The position numbers and the translations under genes are program-made. From PWQG01 sp040882255 (GTDB lineage: Bacteria > Pseudomonadota > Gammaproteobacteria > Pseudomonadales > Pseudohongiellaceae), in the NCBI GenBank assembly GCA_040882255.1, contig JBBEBP010000007.1:1-64000 (forward strand): a DNA stretch of 64,000 nucleotides. Reading direction: 5' to 3'. Below are positions 42,238-51,393 of this stretch, piece by piece (position 1 is the stretch's first letter; each line of letters begins with the position of its first letter). Below the pieces are notes generated by a model. That model made no database searches. It saw only the letters and a list, made by a program, of their open reading frames with translations, and had not been told where the DNA came from.

Positions 42238-43944
42238 GTGAGACTTTCACGCTACCTGCCTTTTCTGGAGTGGTTGCCGACATACGGTCGATCCACTTGT
42301 GCCGATGACATGTTGGCCGCAGTAGTCGTGATGATCATGCTGGTGCCCCAGTCGCTGGCTTACGCGATGCTGGCTGGATTGCCGGCCCAGGCCGGTCTGT
42401 ACGCCAGTATCGTGCCCTTGATGGTCTACGCGGTACTGGGCACCAGTCGCACCCTGTCCGTGGGGCCGGTGGCTGTTTTGTCACTGATGACGGCTGCTGC
42501 CCTGTCCCGTCTTGACCTGCCCGACTCGCAGGCTTATGTAACCGCTGCATTGACGCTGGCACTGCTGTCAGGGTTGATGCTGTTGGCTCTGGGTCTGCTG
42601 CGCCTCGGGTTCATCGCGAATTTCCTGTCTCATCCGGTGATCGCCGGTTTCATCACGGCATCGGCCATCATCATAGCCCTGAGTCAGCTGCGTCACGTAC
42701 TCGGTGTGCAGGCCTCCGGCGAGACGGTGCCGGAGTTGCTGGAGACGTTGTGGCATGGCCTGGACACGGGCATCCATCTGCCGACGCTGGCGATCGGTGC
42801 CGGAAGCCTGCTGTGGTTGTTCTGGGCGCGCCGCTTTCTGGGGCCGCTCCTGCACCGTGTCGGAGTCGGTCAGCGGCTGGCGGCCATATTGTCCCGGGTC
42901 AGTCCGGTGGTGGCTGTCATCGTCACCATCATACTGGCCCGCGTGATGGATCTGGGGGAAGCGGGAGTGTCCCTGACCGGAGAAGTGCCCGCCGGATTGC
43001 CGGGCGTTACCATGCCGGATTTCTCACTGGACATCTGGATGTCGCTGGCCGGGTCAGCGGCGCTGATCGCCATCATCGGCTTCGTGGAATCGGTTTCCGT
43101 GGCACAGGGACTGGCGGCCCGGCGGCGTCAGCGTATCGATCCTGACCAGGAGCTGGTCAGCCTGGGCAGTGCCAATATCGCTACGGCATTCACGGGAGGC
43201 TTTCCGGTCACCGGTGGATTTGCGCGCTCGGTGGTGAACTTTGATGCCGGTGCGGCGACGCCTGCAGCCGGTTTCTATGCGGCCGTGCTGATCGCGCTGG
43301 CCACCTGGTTCCTGATGCCCGTGCTGGCGTGGCTACCGCAGGCTACGCTGGCCGCGACTATCATTGTGGCCGTTCTGGGGTTGGTCGATTTTGGCGTGGT
43401 ACGCAAGGCGTGGCGTTATTCACGGGCTGATTTTCTCGCCGTGTTGTCCACGCTTGTGCTGACGCTGCTGGCCGGGGTCGAAACCGGCGTGGCGGCGGGT
43501 ATCCTGGTGTCGGTGCTGGTGCACCTCTACAAGACCTCGCGGCCGCATGTCGCCGTGGTGGGGGAGGTGCCGGGGACTGAGCACTTCCGTAACGTCCGGC
43601 GCCATGATGTGGAGACATGGCCGCACATCCTCTCGTTGCGAATCGACGAAAGTCTCTATTTTGCCAATACGCGTTATCTTGAGGATCTGATCTACCGTGC
43701 TGTGGCCGACCATCAGGAGCTGGAACACGTGATCCTTATGTGCAGTGCCGTCAACGAGATCGACTTCAGTGCGCTGGAGTCTCTCGAGATGCTCAATACC
43801 CGGCTTCGGGAATCGGGCATAATGCTGCATCTCTCCGAGGTCAAGGGGCCGGTAATGGATGCATTGCAGCGGACCCGGTTCCTGGAGGAGCTGGATGGCC
43901 GGGTCCATCTCAGTCAGCATCAGGCCATACAGGCACTGACCTGA
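42238..43944 (+). CDS. SulP family anion transporter with STAS domain
   Basis: The 568-residue protein starts at GTG 42238. It has the SulP signature VPQSLAYAMLAGLPAQAGLYAS near residue 37, about ten to twelve hydrophobic segments, ITGGFPVTGGFARSVVNFDAGA-type near residue 320, and a C-terminal STAS domain from about residue 450 (HILSLRIDESLYFANTRYL). SulP proteins carry sulfate, bicarbonate or dicarboxylates; the specificity is open. The DUF442 neighbour favours an inorganic sulfur anion. Confidence 0.92.
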   Translation: MRLSRYLPFLEWLPTYGRSTCADDMLAAVVVMIMLVPQSLAYAMLAGLPAQAGLYASIVPLMVYAVLGTSRTLSVGPVAVLSLMTAAALSRLDLPDSQAYVTAALTLALLSGLMLLALGLLRLGFIANFLSHPVIAGFITASAIIIALSQLRHVLGVQASGETVPELLETLWHGLDTGIHLPTLAIGAGSLLWLFWARRFLGPLLHRVGVGQRLAAILSRVSPVVAVIVTIILARVMDLGEAGVSLTGEVPAGLPGVTMPDFSLDIWMSLAGSAALIAIIGFVESVSVAQGLAARRRQRIDPDQELVSLGSANIATAFTGGFPVTGGFARSVVNFDAGAATPAAGFYAAVLIALATWFLMPVLAWLPQATLAATIIVAVLGLVDFGVVRKAWRYSRADFLAVLSTLVLTLLAGVETGVAAGILVSVLVHLYKTSRPHVAVVGEVPGTEHFRNVRRHDVETWPHILSLRIDESLYFANTRYLEDLIYRAVADHQELEHVILMCSAVNEIDFSALESLEMLNTRLRESGIMLHLSEVKGPVMDALQRTRFLEELDGRVHLSQHQAIQALT

Positions 43945-43951
43945 AGACACT

Positions 43952-45136
43952 TCACCCAAGCGCTTCAATGGCAATGGCAACGCCCTGACCACCCCCTATG
44001 CAGAGTGTGGCCAGTCCTCTGGCCACCTGACGGTGTCGCATCTCGTGAATCAGCGTGACCAACACCCGGCAACCGGACGCACCGATGGGATGGCCCAGTG
44101 CAATGGCGCCGCCGTTGACGTTGACCCGGTCCGGATTCCACTGCAGTTCGCGGCCCACCGCCAGCGATTGCGCCGCAAACGCTTCGTTGGCTTCGATCAG
44201 ATCGACCTCGTCCAGCGACCATCCGGCTTTTGCCAGGCAGCGTTGTGTCGCCGATACCGGGCCGATACCCATGACAGCGGGGTCGACACCGGCATTGGCC
44301 CAGGCCGTGATGCGGGCCAGCGGCTCCAGGCCGAGTTGCCTGGCCTTGTCGGCGGTACAGACGATGACGGCAGCCGCCCCGTCATTGAGGCCGGAGGCGT
44401 TGCCGGCAGTCACCGTCCCTTCCTTGCTGAAGGCCGCCCGCAGGCCGGCGAGAGACTCGGTCGTGGTGCCCGGCCGCGGGCCCTCGTCGGTATCCACGAT
44501 CAGCGGGTCGCCACGCCGTTGTTTCACCTCGATGGGCAGGATCTCGTCCCGGAAACGGCCACGTTCCAGGGCGGCACAGGCTTTCTGCTGGGAGTGGGCC
44601 GCGAACCGGTCCTGTTCCTCGCGGCTGATGCCATAGCGTTCGGCCAGATTCTCTGCCGTGATGCCCATGTGATACTGGTTGAAGGCATCCCACAGACCGT
44701 CGTGGACCATGCTGTCGACAGCCTGCCAGTGTCCCATTTTCTGCCCCTGGCGTGAGCCGGGCAGAATGTGCGGGGACTGGCTCATGCTCTCCATACCGCC
44801 AGCGACGATCAACTCCGCGTCACCTGCCAGAATGGCCTGGGCCGCCAGATGGACGGCTTTCAGTCCCGAGCCGCAGACCTTGTTGATGGTCATGGCCGGG
44901 GTTTCATGACCCAGTCCGGCACGGATGGAGACCTGTCGGGCCGGGTTCTGGCCACAACCGGCGGTCAGGACCTGTCCCAGTATGACTTCGTCCACCGCTG
45001 TCGGATCGATGTCGTGGCTGGCGATCAGCTGACGGATCAGTTGCGTGCCCAATTCCGTGGCCGGCAGCGAGGCCAGGCCGCCCTGGAAGCTCGCGATGGG
45101 ACTGCGGGCGGCGGCTGCGATGACGATGTCGTGCAT
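43952..45136 (-). CDS. Acetyl-CoA acetyltransferase (thiolase)
   Basis: ATG 45136 starts MHDIVIAAAARSPIASFQG; the 394-residue thiolase has the nucleophile loop INKVCGSGLKAVHLA (Cys near residue 89), NGGAIALGHPIGASG and the final CIGGGQGVAIAIE. It condenses two acetyl-CoA to acetoacetyl-CoA or runs in reverse. It lies 14 bases behind acsA, suggesting that acetate activation and acetoacetyl-CoA formation are linked. No phaB or phaC gene is in view, so phaA is not assigned. Confidence 0.93.
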   Translation of the reverse strand: MHDIVIAAAARSPIASFQGGLASLPATELGTQLIRQLIASHDIDPTAVDEVILGQVLTAGCGQNPARQVSIRAGLGHETPAMTINKVCGSGLKAVHLAAQAILAGDAELIVAGGMESMSQSPHILPGSRQGQKMGHWQAVDSMVHDGLWDAFNQYHMGITAENLAERYGISREEQDRFAAHSQQKACAALERGRFRDEILPIEVKQRRGDPLIVDTDEGPRPGTTTESLAGLRAAFSKEGTVTAGNASGLNDGAAAVIVCTADKARQLGLEPLARITAWANAGVDPAVMGIGPVSATQRCLAKAGWSLDEVDLIEANEAFAAQSLAVGRELQWNPDRVNVNGGAIALGHPIGASGCRVLVTLIHEMRHRQVARGLATLCIGGGQGVAIAIEALG

Positions 45137-45150
45137 GAGATGATGTCCTG

Positions 45151-47088
45151 TCAACGGTTTCTTCGATGTTCGATCAGGTGATCCACGATGGCCGGGTCGG
45201 CCAGTGTCGAGGTATCCCCCATGTTGTCCAGTTCGTTGGCGGCGATCTTGCGCAGAATGCGCCGCATGATCTTTCCGGAGCGGGTCTTGGGCAGCTCCGG
45301 TACGAACTGGATGATTTCCGGTTTCGCGAAAGCGCCGATGTCCTCCGCAACGAAGCCGATCAACTCCTTTTCCAGTGCCTCGCCTCCCTCTCTGGTACCC
45401 ATCAGGTTGACGTAGGCGTAGATGCTCTGCCCCTTGATCGGGTGGGGGTAACCGACCACCGCAGCCTCGGCCACCGCCGGGTGCTCCACCAGAGCACTCT
45501 CGATTTCGGCAGTACCCAGGCGGTGGCCGGATACATTGATGACGTCATCCACGCGCCCGATGATCCAGTAATAGCCGTCCTTGTCGCGCCAGGCATTGTC
45601 CCCGGTGAAATAGTAACCGGGGTAGGCCTTGAAATAGGTATCGATGCATCGCTGGTGGTCACCGTAGACAGTGCGAAGCTGGCTCGGCCAGCTGCGTTTG
45701 ATCACCAGATTGCCACGGGCTTCGCCTTCCAGCAGATTGCCGTCGGCGTCCATCAGGCCGGGCTCCACCCCGAAGAAGGGCAGCGTGGCTGAGCCGGGCT
45801 TGAGGTCCGTGGCGCCGGGCAGGGGGCTGATCATGACGCCACCGGTTTCGGTCTGCCACCATGTATCGACGATCGGGCAGCGGCTGTCTCCCACCACCTC
45901 GTAATACCAGTCCCAGGCTTCCGGGTTGATTGGCTCGCCCACTGACCCCAGCAATCGCAGGGACTCCCGGGAGGTCTTCTTCACCGCCTCGTCGCCGGCG
46001 CGCATCAGTGCGCGTATTGCCGTGGGTGCCGTATAGAAGATATTGACCTGGTGTTTGTCCACCACCTGCCAGAAACGGGATACATCCGGGTAGGTGGGGA
46101 CGCCCTCGAAGACCAGCGAAATGGCGCCGTTGGCCAGCGGGCCGTAGACAATGTAGCTGTGTCCGGTAACCCAGCCCACATCGGCGCTGCACCAGAAGAC
46201 TTCGCCTTCATGGTAGTCAAACACGTATTTGTGGGTCATCGCTGCGCCGAGCAGGTACCCTCCGGTGGTGTGCAGGACGCCCTTGGGCTTGCCGGTTGAC
46301 CCTGATGTATAGAGAATGAACAGAGGATCCTCGGCATCCATGACTTCGGCCGGACAGTTGGCGTCCACGTCTTCTGTGGCTTCGTGGTACCAGATGTCCC
46401 GTCGTTCGGTCCAGTCCGGAGAGTTTCCGGTGCGCTTGACCACCAGCACCGTGTGTACGTCCGGACACTGCTTCAGTGCCTTGTCGACATTGTCCTTCAG
46501 CGGGATGATCCGGCCGCCGCGGATGCCTTCATTGGCGGTGATGACAGTGCGGCAATCGGAATCGAGGATGCGGTCCTTGATCGACTCCGGCGAGAAACCG
46601 CCGAACACGACAGAATGCACGGCACCGATCCGCGCGCAGGCAAGCATGGCATAGACGGCTTCGGGGATCATCGGCATGTAGATGCAGACCCGGTCGCCTT
46701 TTTCCACGCCACGGACCTTGAGTACATTGGACAGCCGGCAGACACTCTCGTGCAGCTCCGCGTAGGTGATATGCCGCGAGTCCGCCGGGTTGTCACCCTC
46801 CCAGATCAATGCGGTCTGGTCTGCGCGTTGGGGCAGGTGGCGATCAATGCAGTTGTAGCATGCGTTGAGCTTGCCACCGCTGAACCAGCGCACCCCGGCG
46901 CTGGAAAACTCGCCCTCCTGCACCGTGCTCCAGGGTTCGAACCAGTCCAGAAAACGTTCAGCCTGTTCTGCCCAGAACGTGTCCGGATCGTCCAGTGACT
47001 GTTGATAGAGGCGTTGGTAGGTGGCCTTGTCGACCAGGCTGTGCCTGGCCAGCTCTTCACTGACCGGATGAACGATGTGCTCAGACAT
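45151..47088 (-). CDS. acsA: Acetyl-CoA synthetase
   Basis: The 645-residue AMP-forming ligase has the P-loop YTSGSTGKPKGVLHTTGGYL near residue 260, WWQTETGGVMISP near 415, YYWIIGRVDDVINVSGHRLGT-type near 520 and the acetylatable lysine in KTRSGKIMRRILRK near 610. It activates acetate for aerobic growth. It is co-directional with panC, with 17 bases between, within a run that starts at pcnB. Confidence 0.97.
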   Translation of the reverse strand: MSEHIVHPVSEELARHSLVDKATYQRLYQQSLDDPDTFWAEQAERFLDWFEPWSTVQEGEFSSAGVRWFSGGKLNACYNCIDRHLPQRADQTALIWEGDNPADSRHITYAELHESVCRLSNVLKVRGVEKGDRVCIYMPMIPEAVYAMLACARIGAVHSVVFGGFSPESIKDRILDSDCRTVITANEGIRGGRIIPLKDNVDKALKQCPDVHTVLVVKRTGNSPDWTERRDIWYHEATEDVDANCPAEVMDAEDPLFILYTSGSTGKPKGVLHTTGGYLLGAAMTHKYVFDYHEGEVFWCSADVGWVTGHSYIVYGPLANGAISLVFEGVPTYPDVSRFWQVVDKHQVNIFYTAPTAIRALMRAGDEAVKKTSRESLRLLGSVGEPINPEAWDWYYEVVGDSRCPIVDTWWQTETGGVMISPLPGATDLKPGSATLPFFGVEPGLMDADGNLLEGEARGNLVIKRSWPSQLRTVYGDHQRCIDTYFKAYPGYYFTGDNAWRDKDGYYWIIGRVDDVINVSGHRLGTAEIESALVEHPAVAEAAVVGYPHPIKGQSIYAYVNLMGTREGGEALEKELIGFVAEDIGAFAKPEIIQFVPELPKTRSGKIMRRILRKIAANELDNMGDTSTLADPAIVDHLIEHRRNR

Positions 47089-47105
47089 ATCCGACTCCTG
47101 TTGGT

Positions 47106-47957
47106 TCAGCGTACTAAAGTGATGTTGTCGATCAGTCGCGTGCTGCCTATACGGGCAGCCGTGAGGATCACCAGTTCGCGGCTTTCCGCTGTGGCTGGCT
47201 GTAAGGTGGTGGCGTCACAGACAGCTACATACTCCGGTTCCAGTCCGGCTTCCCGGATCTGCTCCATGGCCGTACTCTCGATGGCAGGGAAATCCACAGC
47301 GGACTCCTCCCCGATTCTTGTGGCACTCTGTTGCAGCGACCGGTAGAGGACCGCTGCGCGATCCTTCTGCTCCTGTGAAAGATAGCCGTTCCGGGAGCTC
47401 ATGGCCAGGCCGTTGGGTTCCCGGAGCGTCGGGGCGCTGGAGATGGTGACCGGAAGGCACAGGTCCCGGGTCAGCTTCCGGATGACCTGCAACTGCTGAT
47501 AGTCCTTTTGTCCGAAGATGGCAACGTCCGGTTGCACAATGTTGAACAGCTTGGTGACCACGGTCGCCACGCCATCGAAGTGTCCCGGCCGACCGGCGCC
47601 GCAGTGGCGCTCCGAGAGCGCGGGAACGGTCACCGTGGTGTGGCTCTGGAGTCCTTCCGGGTACACCTCGCTGGCCGGGGGAGCGAACAGGCAGTGGCAG
47701 CCGTGTTGCTGCAGTCGTTCTCTGTCCTGGTCCAGGGTGCGCGGATAGTTGTCAAGATCTTCGCCAGCGCCGAACTGCATGGGATTCACGAACAGTGTGC
47801 AGACCACGAAATCGGTCATCGACAGCGCCCGATCTATCAAAGACAGGTGTCCCTCATGAAGGTTTCCCATGGTGGGCACAACACCGACTGTACTGCCGTT
47901 GGATCGGGCCTTGCCTACCGACTGACGGATGGCGTGGATGGTGTGATGCTGTTCCAT
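47106..47957 (-). CDS. panC: Pantothenate synthetase
   Basis: ATG 47957 gives 283 residues; the longer open frame runs into panB and is not used. PanC joins pantoate and beta-alanine with ATP. The HxGH-type site VVPTMGNLHEGHLSLID near residue 26, FVNPMQFGAGEDLDNYPR, VTKLFNIVQPDVAIFGQKDYQQL and the KMSKS-like LAMSSRNGYLS are present. It starts 2 bases after the panB stop. Confidence 0.96.
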   Translation of the reverse strand: MEQHHTIHAIRQSVGKARSNGSTVGVVPTMGNLHEGHLSLIDRALSMTDFVVCTLFVNPMQFGAGEDLDNYPRTLDQDRERLQQHGCHCLFAPPASEVYPEGLQSHTTVTVPALSERHCGAGRPGHFDGVATVVTKLFNIVQPDVAIFGQKDYQQLQVIRKLTRDLCLPVTISSAPTLREPNGLAMSSRNGYLSQEQKDRAAVLYRSLQQSATRIGEESAVDFPAIESTAMEQIREAGLEPEYVAVCDATTLQPATAESRELVILTAARIGSTRLIDNITLVR

Positions 47958-47959
47958 GG

Positions 47960-48775
47960 TCACTTGAAACAGTGTTCCGGGCCGGGGAAGGTGCCGCTTT
48001 TCACCGCTGTGGCGTAGGCGGACAGTGCGCCAGGTATACCGGCGTCTGAATCTGCCAGGAAGTTCTTGACGAACTTCGGGGTGATGGGAGAGACCCCCAG
48101 CAGGTCGTGCAGAACCAGGACCTGTCCGGTGGTGTCCGGTCCGGCCCCGATGCCGATGACGGGTATGTCCAGCTGTTCGGTGATGGTCTTTGCCAGTGCG
48201 GCGGGTACGCATTCGAGCAGAAGAATGCTGGCCCCGGCCTCTTGTAGCCGCCGGGCGTCCCGGAGTATGGCATCTGCCTCCGCCTGCTCACGACCCTGCA
48301 CCAGGTAACCGCCGATCCGGTTGATCGACTGGGGGGTCAATCCCATGTGCACGCAGACCGGTATGCCCCGTTCGGCGAGTAACTGCGTGGAACTGGCAAG
48401 CCATGAACCGCCTTCCAGTTTCACCATCTCGGCACCAGCGCGCATGAGTGCTGCCGCGTTCTCCAGCGTTTCCTTCTCTGATGAGTAGCTCATGAACGGC
48501 ATGTCGGCCATCAGGAAGGCGTTGCGGTTGCCACGCTTGACGCACTGCACGTGATAGACCATGTCTGTCATGGTGACGGGCAGGGTGTTGTCGTGGCCCT
48601 GCAGGACCATGCCCAGTGAGTCGCCGATCAGGATTACCTCGATGCCGGCATCGTTGAGCAACCCCGCGAAACAGGCATCGTAGGCCGTCAGGCAGGCAAA
48701 GCGCTGCCCGTCCCGGCGGATGCGGTTCAGTGTGCTCAGGGTGATGTTGTCCGATTTCCGCTTCTGTGTGCTCAT
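47960..48775 (-). CDS. panB: 3-methyl-2-oxobutanoate hydroxymethyltransferase
   Basis: The 271-residue protein makes ketopantoate from ketoisovalerate and methylene-tetrahydrofolate, the first pantoate step. LTAYDACFAGLLNDAGIEVILIGDSLGMV-type near residue 27 holds the Mg-binding Asp, MAD-MPFMSYS and KLEGG follow, and IGIGAGPDTTGQVLVLHDLLG lies near residue 200. It is 14 bases behind the deoxynucleoside kinase. Confidence 0.96.
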   Translation of the reverse strand: MSTQKRKSDNITLSTLNRIRRDGQRFACLTAYDACFAGLLNDAGIEVILIGDSLGMVLQGHDNTLPVTMTDMVYHVQCVKRGNRNAFLMADMPFMSYSSEKETLENAAALMRAGAEMVKLEGGSWLASSTQLLAERGIPVCVHMGLTPQSINRIGGYLVQGREQAEADAILRDARRLQEAGASILLLECVPAALAKTITEQLDIPVIGIGAGPDTTGQVLVLHDLLGVSPITPKFVKNFLADSDAGIPGALSAYATAVKSGTFPGPEHCFK

Positions 48776-48789
48776 AAAGCCGTTCCCTG

Positions 48790-49482
48790 TTACAGGAGAG
48801 TGGGAGCCGGATTGAAGTAATGCGTTCCCTGTGGCGACGACAGCACCTGATCGACCAGCTGCTGGTAATCATGGTCGTTGTTGACCAGGTCGATCTCACT
48901 GCTGTTGACGATCAGCAGCGGTGCCCGGTCGAAATAATGGAAATATTCCGTGTAGGCGGTGTTGAGCCGCTCGAGGTACTCGGCCGAGATTTGCTGCTCG
49001 GCGGCAATTCCGCGTTTCTGTATCCGATTTAACAACACGGGCGTCGGTGCCTGCAAGTACAGCACGAGATCGGGCACCGGCGCATCAATGGTGAGGTGGT
49101 CGTATACCTGCTGATAGATACGGAACTCGTCCGTATCGAGATTCTGCCGCGCGAACAGTGAATCCTTGTCGATCAGGAAGTCGGTCACGTGCACGGGGGT
49201 GAACAGGTCTTCCTGGCGCATATCCTGTATCTGCCGTGCGCGCTGGAACAGGAAAAACAACTGGGTGGCAAGGGCATGCTGTCTGGGGTTTTCGTAGAAG
49301 CGGGCGAGGAAAGGGTTTTCCTCCGGTTTCTCCAGTAACAGGTCGTACCCAAAGGTCTCGGCAAGGCGTCTGGCCAGACTGGTCTTGCCGACTCCGATGG
49401 GTCCCTCCACTGCAATGAATCGTGGTCCCTGGTGCGCCTCTGGAGCCGGGGACTGCTCGTTCAGGGCCTGTGTCTCGCTCAT
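48790..49482 (-). CDS. Deoxynucleoside kinase
   Basis: The 230-residue product has the P-loop VEGPIGVGKTSLARRLAE near residue 25, LLLEKPEENPFLARFYENP, a DLVLYLQAPTPVLLNRIQKRG core and the LID-type segment that follows. It belongs to the dGK/dAK (Drosophila dNK-like) family that phosphorylates deoxynucleosides for salvage. It occupies the place of folK in the Pseudomonas pcnB-folK-panB-panC order. The ATG overlaps the pcnB stop by 4 bases. Confidence 0.9.
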   Translation of the reverse strand: MSETQALNEQSPAPEAHQGPRFIAVEGPIGVGKTSLARRLAETFGYDLLLEKPEENPFLARFYENPRQHALATQLFFLFQRARQIQDMRQEDLFTPVHVTDFLIDKDSLFARQNLDTDEFRIYQQVYDHLTIDAPVPDLVLYLQAPTPVLLNRIQKRGIAAEQQISAEYLERLNTAYTEYFHYFDRAPLLIVNSSEIDLVNNDHDYQQLVDQVLSSPQGTHYFNPAPTLL

Positions 49483-50951
49483 TCACTCCCCCCGTCAGGA
49501 TTCCCCTTGTTCCGTTTTGGCCGCGAACGCCGTCTGCGCTTCTTGCCCCCTTCCCGGTTGCTCTGCAGGTCGGCCAGCAGTTGATTCTGCCGCTCTTCGT
49601 CCGCGCGTTGAAACTCGGTCCACCACTGTCCCTGGCCGTGCGTCTGCTCGCCGGCTTCTTCACGCAGGACCAGAAAGTCATAGGCAGCCCGGAAGCGAGG
49701 ATGCTCGAATGCTCCCCGCGTCCGGCGAGGCGTGGTGGGCATCAGGCGCCATTGCAGGTCCCAGATCTCCCGCATCATGGCGGTGAAGCGGCGGGGGATG
49801 GCCGTGTATTGCAACTGAGCGGTGACCACCTCGTTCGCAGCTTCCTGCAATACCGGCTGTCTGGGACGTTCATCCGGGCCGATACCGCGCTCTTTCAGCG
49901 CCTCAAGCAAGGGCGGCCAGAGCAGGGCGGCGTACAGAAACGCCGGGGTGATGGACTTGCTCTGTTGCAGGCGCCGGTCGGTATTGCGCAGTGCCAGCTG
50001 CACCAGCCGGGCAGCGCTGCTGTCCGGGTCCGGAGTCGCGGCCCGGGTGGCGGGGAACAGGTAGTCCATGATCCGGTAGCGGGTGATCAGTGCGTAGGTG
50101 CGTTCGGCATTGCCGCCAGCCAGTAGCTTGAGTGTTTCATCGAACAGCCGGGCTGGAGAGACTGAGCCGAGCAGGTCGGCCAGGTGGTCGATGGGCTCTT
50201 CGGTAGAAGGTTCGATACGGAAATCGAGTTTGGCGGCAAAGCGGATGGCGCGGAGCAGCCGCACGGGGTCTTCCCGGTAGCGGGTCTCCGGATCGCCGAT
50301 GATACGGATCATCCGCTGGTCCAGGTCGTTCTGGCCGTCGGCAAAGTCCAGCACCACGAATCCGCGCGTGGTGTAGTACAGGGCGTTGATGGTGAAATCC
50401 CGCCGCAGCGCGTCTTCACCGATGCTGCCGTACACATTGTCGCGCAGGATCATGCCGGCATCGGAATGGGCAGAATCCATGTCCCTCATGGTCTTGCGCG
50501 AGCTGTTATCGCTGATCGTGGTATCGGCCTGGTGATGGGCGCGGAAGGTGGTCACTTCGATGATTTCACGCCCGAAACGGATATGCACGATCTTGAATCG
50601 TCGGCCGATGATGCGACTGTTCCGGAACAGTTCGCGGACTTCTTCCGGTGTGGCATCGGTGGAGATATCAAAGTCTTTGGGGCTGCCCTTTAGCAACAGG
50701 TCGCGGACACCGCCACCGACCAGAAAGGCGTGAAAACCGGCATCGCCCAGGCGATACAGCACTTTCAGGGCGTTTGGTGAGATCTGTTTGCGGGAGATAC
50801 CGTGCTCATCCCGTGTCAGAATGCGTACGGAGTCGGGTAGATCCAGCGCTTGCAGCGCGGCCGGCAGCGAGGCGGTTTCTGTATCAGTGGCGGCAGGCAG
50901 CCGGGATTTGCCGGGCTTGCCGAACAGTGCGCGAGTCAGTTTCTTCAACAT
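49479..50951 (-). CDS. pcnB: Poly(A) polymerase I
   Basis: The 490-residue nucleotidyltransferase adds poly(A) tails that mark RNA for decay. The active site GGGVRDLLLKGSPKDFDISTDATPEEV lies near residue 75, followed by RRFKIVHIRFGREIIEVTTFR, RRDFTINALYY and RAIRFAAKLDF. The basic tail (KKRRRRSRPKRNK) is typical of bacterial PAP I and separates it from CCA-adding enzymes. It has its own promoter downstream of the sRNA locus. Confidence 0.95.
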   Translation of the reverse strand: MLKKLTRALFGKPGKSRLPAATDTETASLPAALQALDLPDSVRILTRDEHGISRKQISPNALKVLYRLGDAGFHAFLVGGGVRDLLLKGSPKDFDISTDATPEEVRELFRNSRIIGRRFKIVHIRFGREIIEVTTFRAHHQADTTISDNSSRKTMRDMDSAHSDAGMILRDNVYGSIGEDALRRDFTINALYYTTRGFVVLDFADGQNDLDQRMIRIIGDPETRYREDPVRLLRAIRFAAKLDFRIEPSTEEPIDHLADLLGSVSPARLFDETLKLLAGGNAERTYALITRYRIMDYLFPATRAATPDPDSSAARLVQLALRNTDRRLQQSKSITPAFLYAALLWPPLLEALKERGIGPDERPRQPVLQEAANEVVTAQLQYTAIPRRFTAMMREIWDLQWRLMPTTPRRTRGAFEHPRFRAAYDFLVLREEAGEQTHGQGQWWTEFQRADEERQNQLLADLQSNREGGKKRRRRSRPKRNKGNPDGGSE

Positions 50952-50991
50952 CAGTATCGAACGATCTTGTCCTTGTCAGAGCACGGCCGGG

Positions 50992-51021
50992 AATATGCAT
51001 CGACCGCGACGTCGCTGTCAA
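50992..51021 (-). promoter_or_regulatory. Candidate sigma70 promoter of pcnB
   Basis: On the minus strand a perfect -35 TTGACA (51021-51016), an 18-bp spacer and CATATT (50997-50992) lie 41 bases before the pcnB start. This gives pcnB and the genes behind it a promoter separate from the sRNA upstream. Confidence 0.7.
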
Positions 51022-51070
51022 AGTCTGAATCATACACTGAAGTGGAAGAAAATAGCAGGCGGAATGCTTT

Positions 51071-51090
51071 GGGGGGTGATTTCACCCCCC
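51071..51090 (-). terminator. Candidate 3'-end hairpin of the CrcZ-like RNA
   Basis: GGGGGGTG (51071-51078) pairs with CACCCCCC (51083-51090) around a 4-base loop. On the minus strand the sequence behind the stem is AAAGCATTCC, so there is no immediate T tract; CTATTTTCTTCC follows about 20 bases on. It is a strong stem in the right place but not a textbook terminator. Confidence 0.45.
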
Positions 51091-51383
51091 CGCAAGGAAG
51101 GTAATCAAGGTTGTTATTATTATTGCAGATGCCGAAATCGGCATGCTCACGAAACAGTACTGCTTGACGGGTCATCAGAATGTACCGCAAACAAGGTTCA
51201 AGCTGCTGTTCCCATATTATTATTGTTATCAGAAATGGCCGTTATACGGCGTATGCATTTTTTTATTGTTATCAGTGCTTTTTTATTCGCTCTGTTTATT
51301 GTTGGCTAAAGCCCGGAAGCTTTTTGCCTTTATTGTCAGCGTTGTGCACTGCTGCTGTTAAACTATTTTTATTGTTATTCAGG
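51071..51383 (-). ncRNA. crcZ: CrcZ-like small RNA (Hfq/Crc-sequestering RNA)
   Basis: The region lies between cbrB and pcnB, the place of crcZ in Pseudomonas, and is about 40% GC by my count over 51091-51400. On the minus strand it contains the CA motif AAYAAYAA in five clusters (51379-51369, 51303-51296, 51270-51263, 51227-51217, 51124-51111), plus a one-mismatch copy at 51337-51330. Small hairpins lie between them: GCCGT/ACGGC at 51238-51250 and ATGCCG/CGGCAT at 51129-51144. A -24/-12 promoter sits just upstream, and a GC-rich hairpin at 51071-51090 may mark the 3' end. CrcZ binds Hfq with Crc and lifts catabolite repression. Ends are estimates; no reading frame here looks coding. Confidence 0.85.
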
Positions 51384-51393
51384 CGTGTATAGA

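Noticed and set aside
51143..51392. Plus-strand frames of 60-72 codons in the cbrB-pcnB gap, rich in Phe, Leu and Tyr
   Set aside because: They arise from the T-rich complement of the AAYAAYAA motifs, lack ribosome binding sites, overlap one another in several frames and resemble no protein family.
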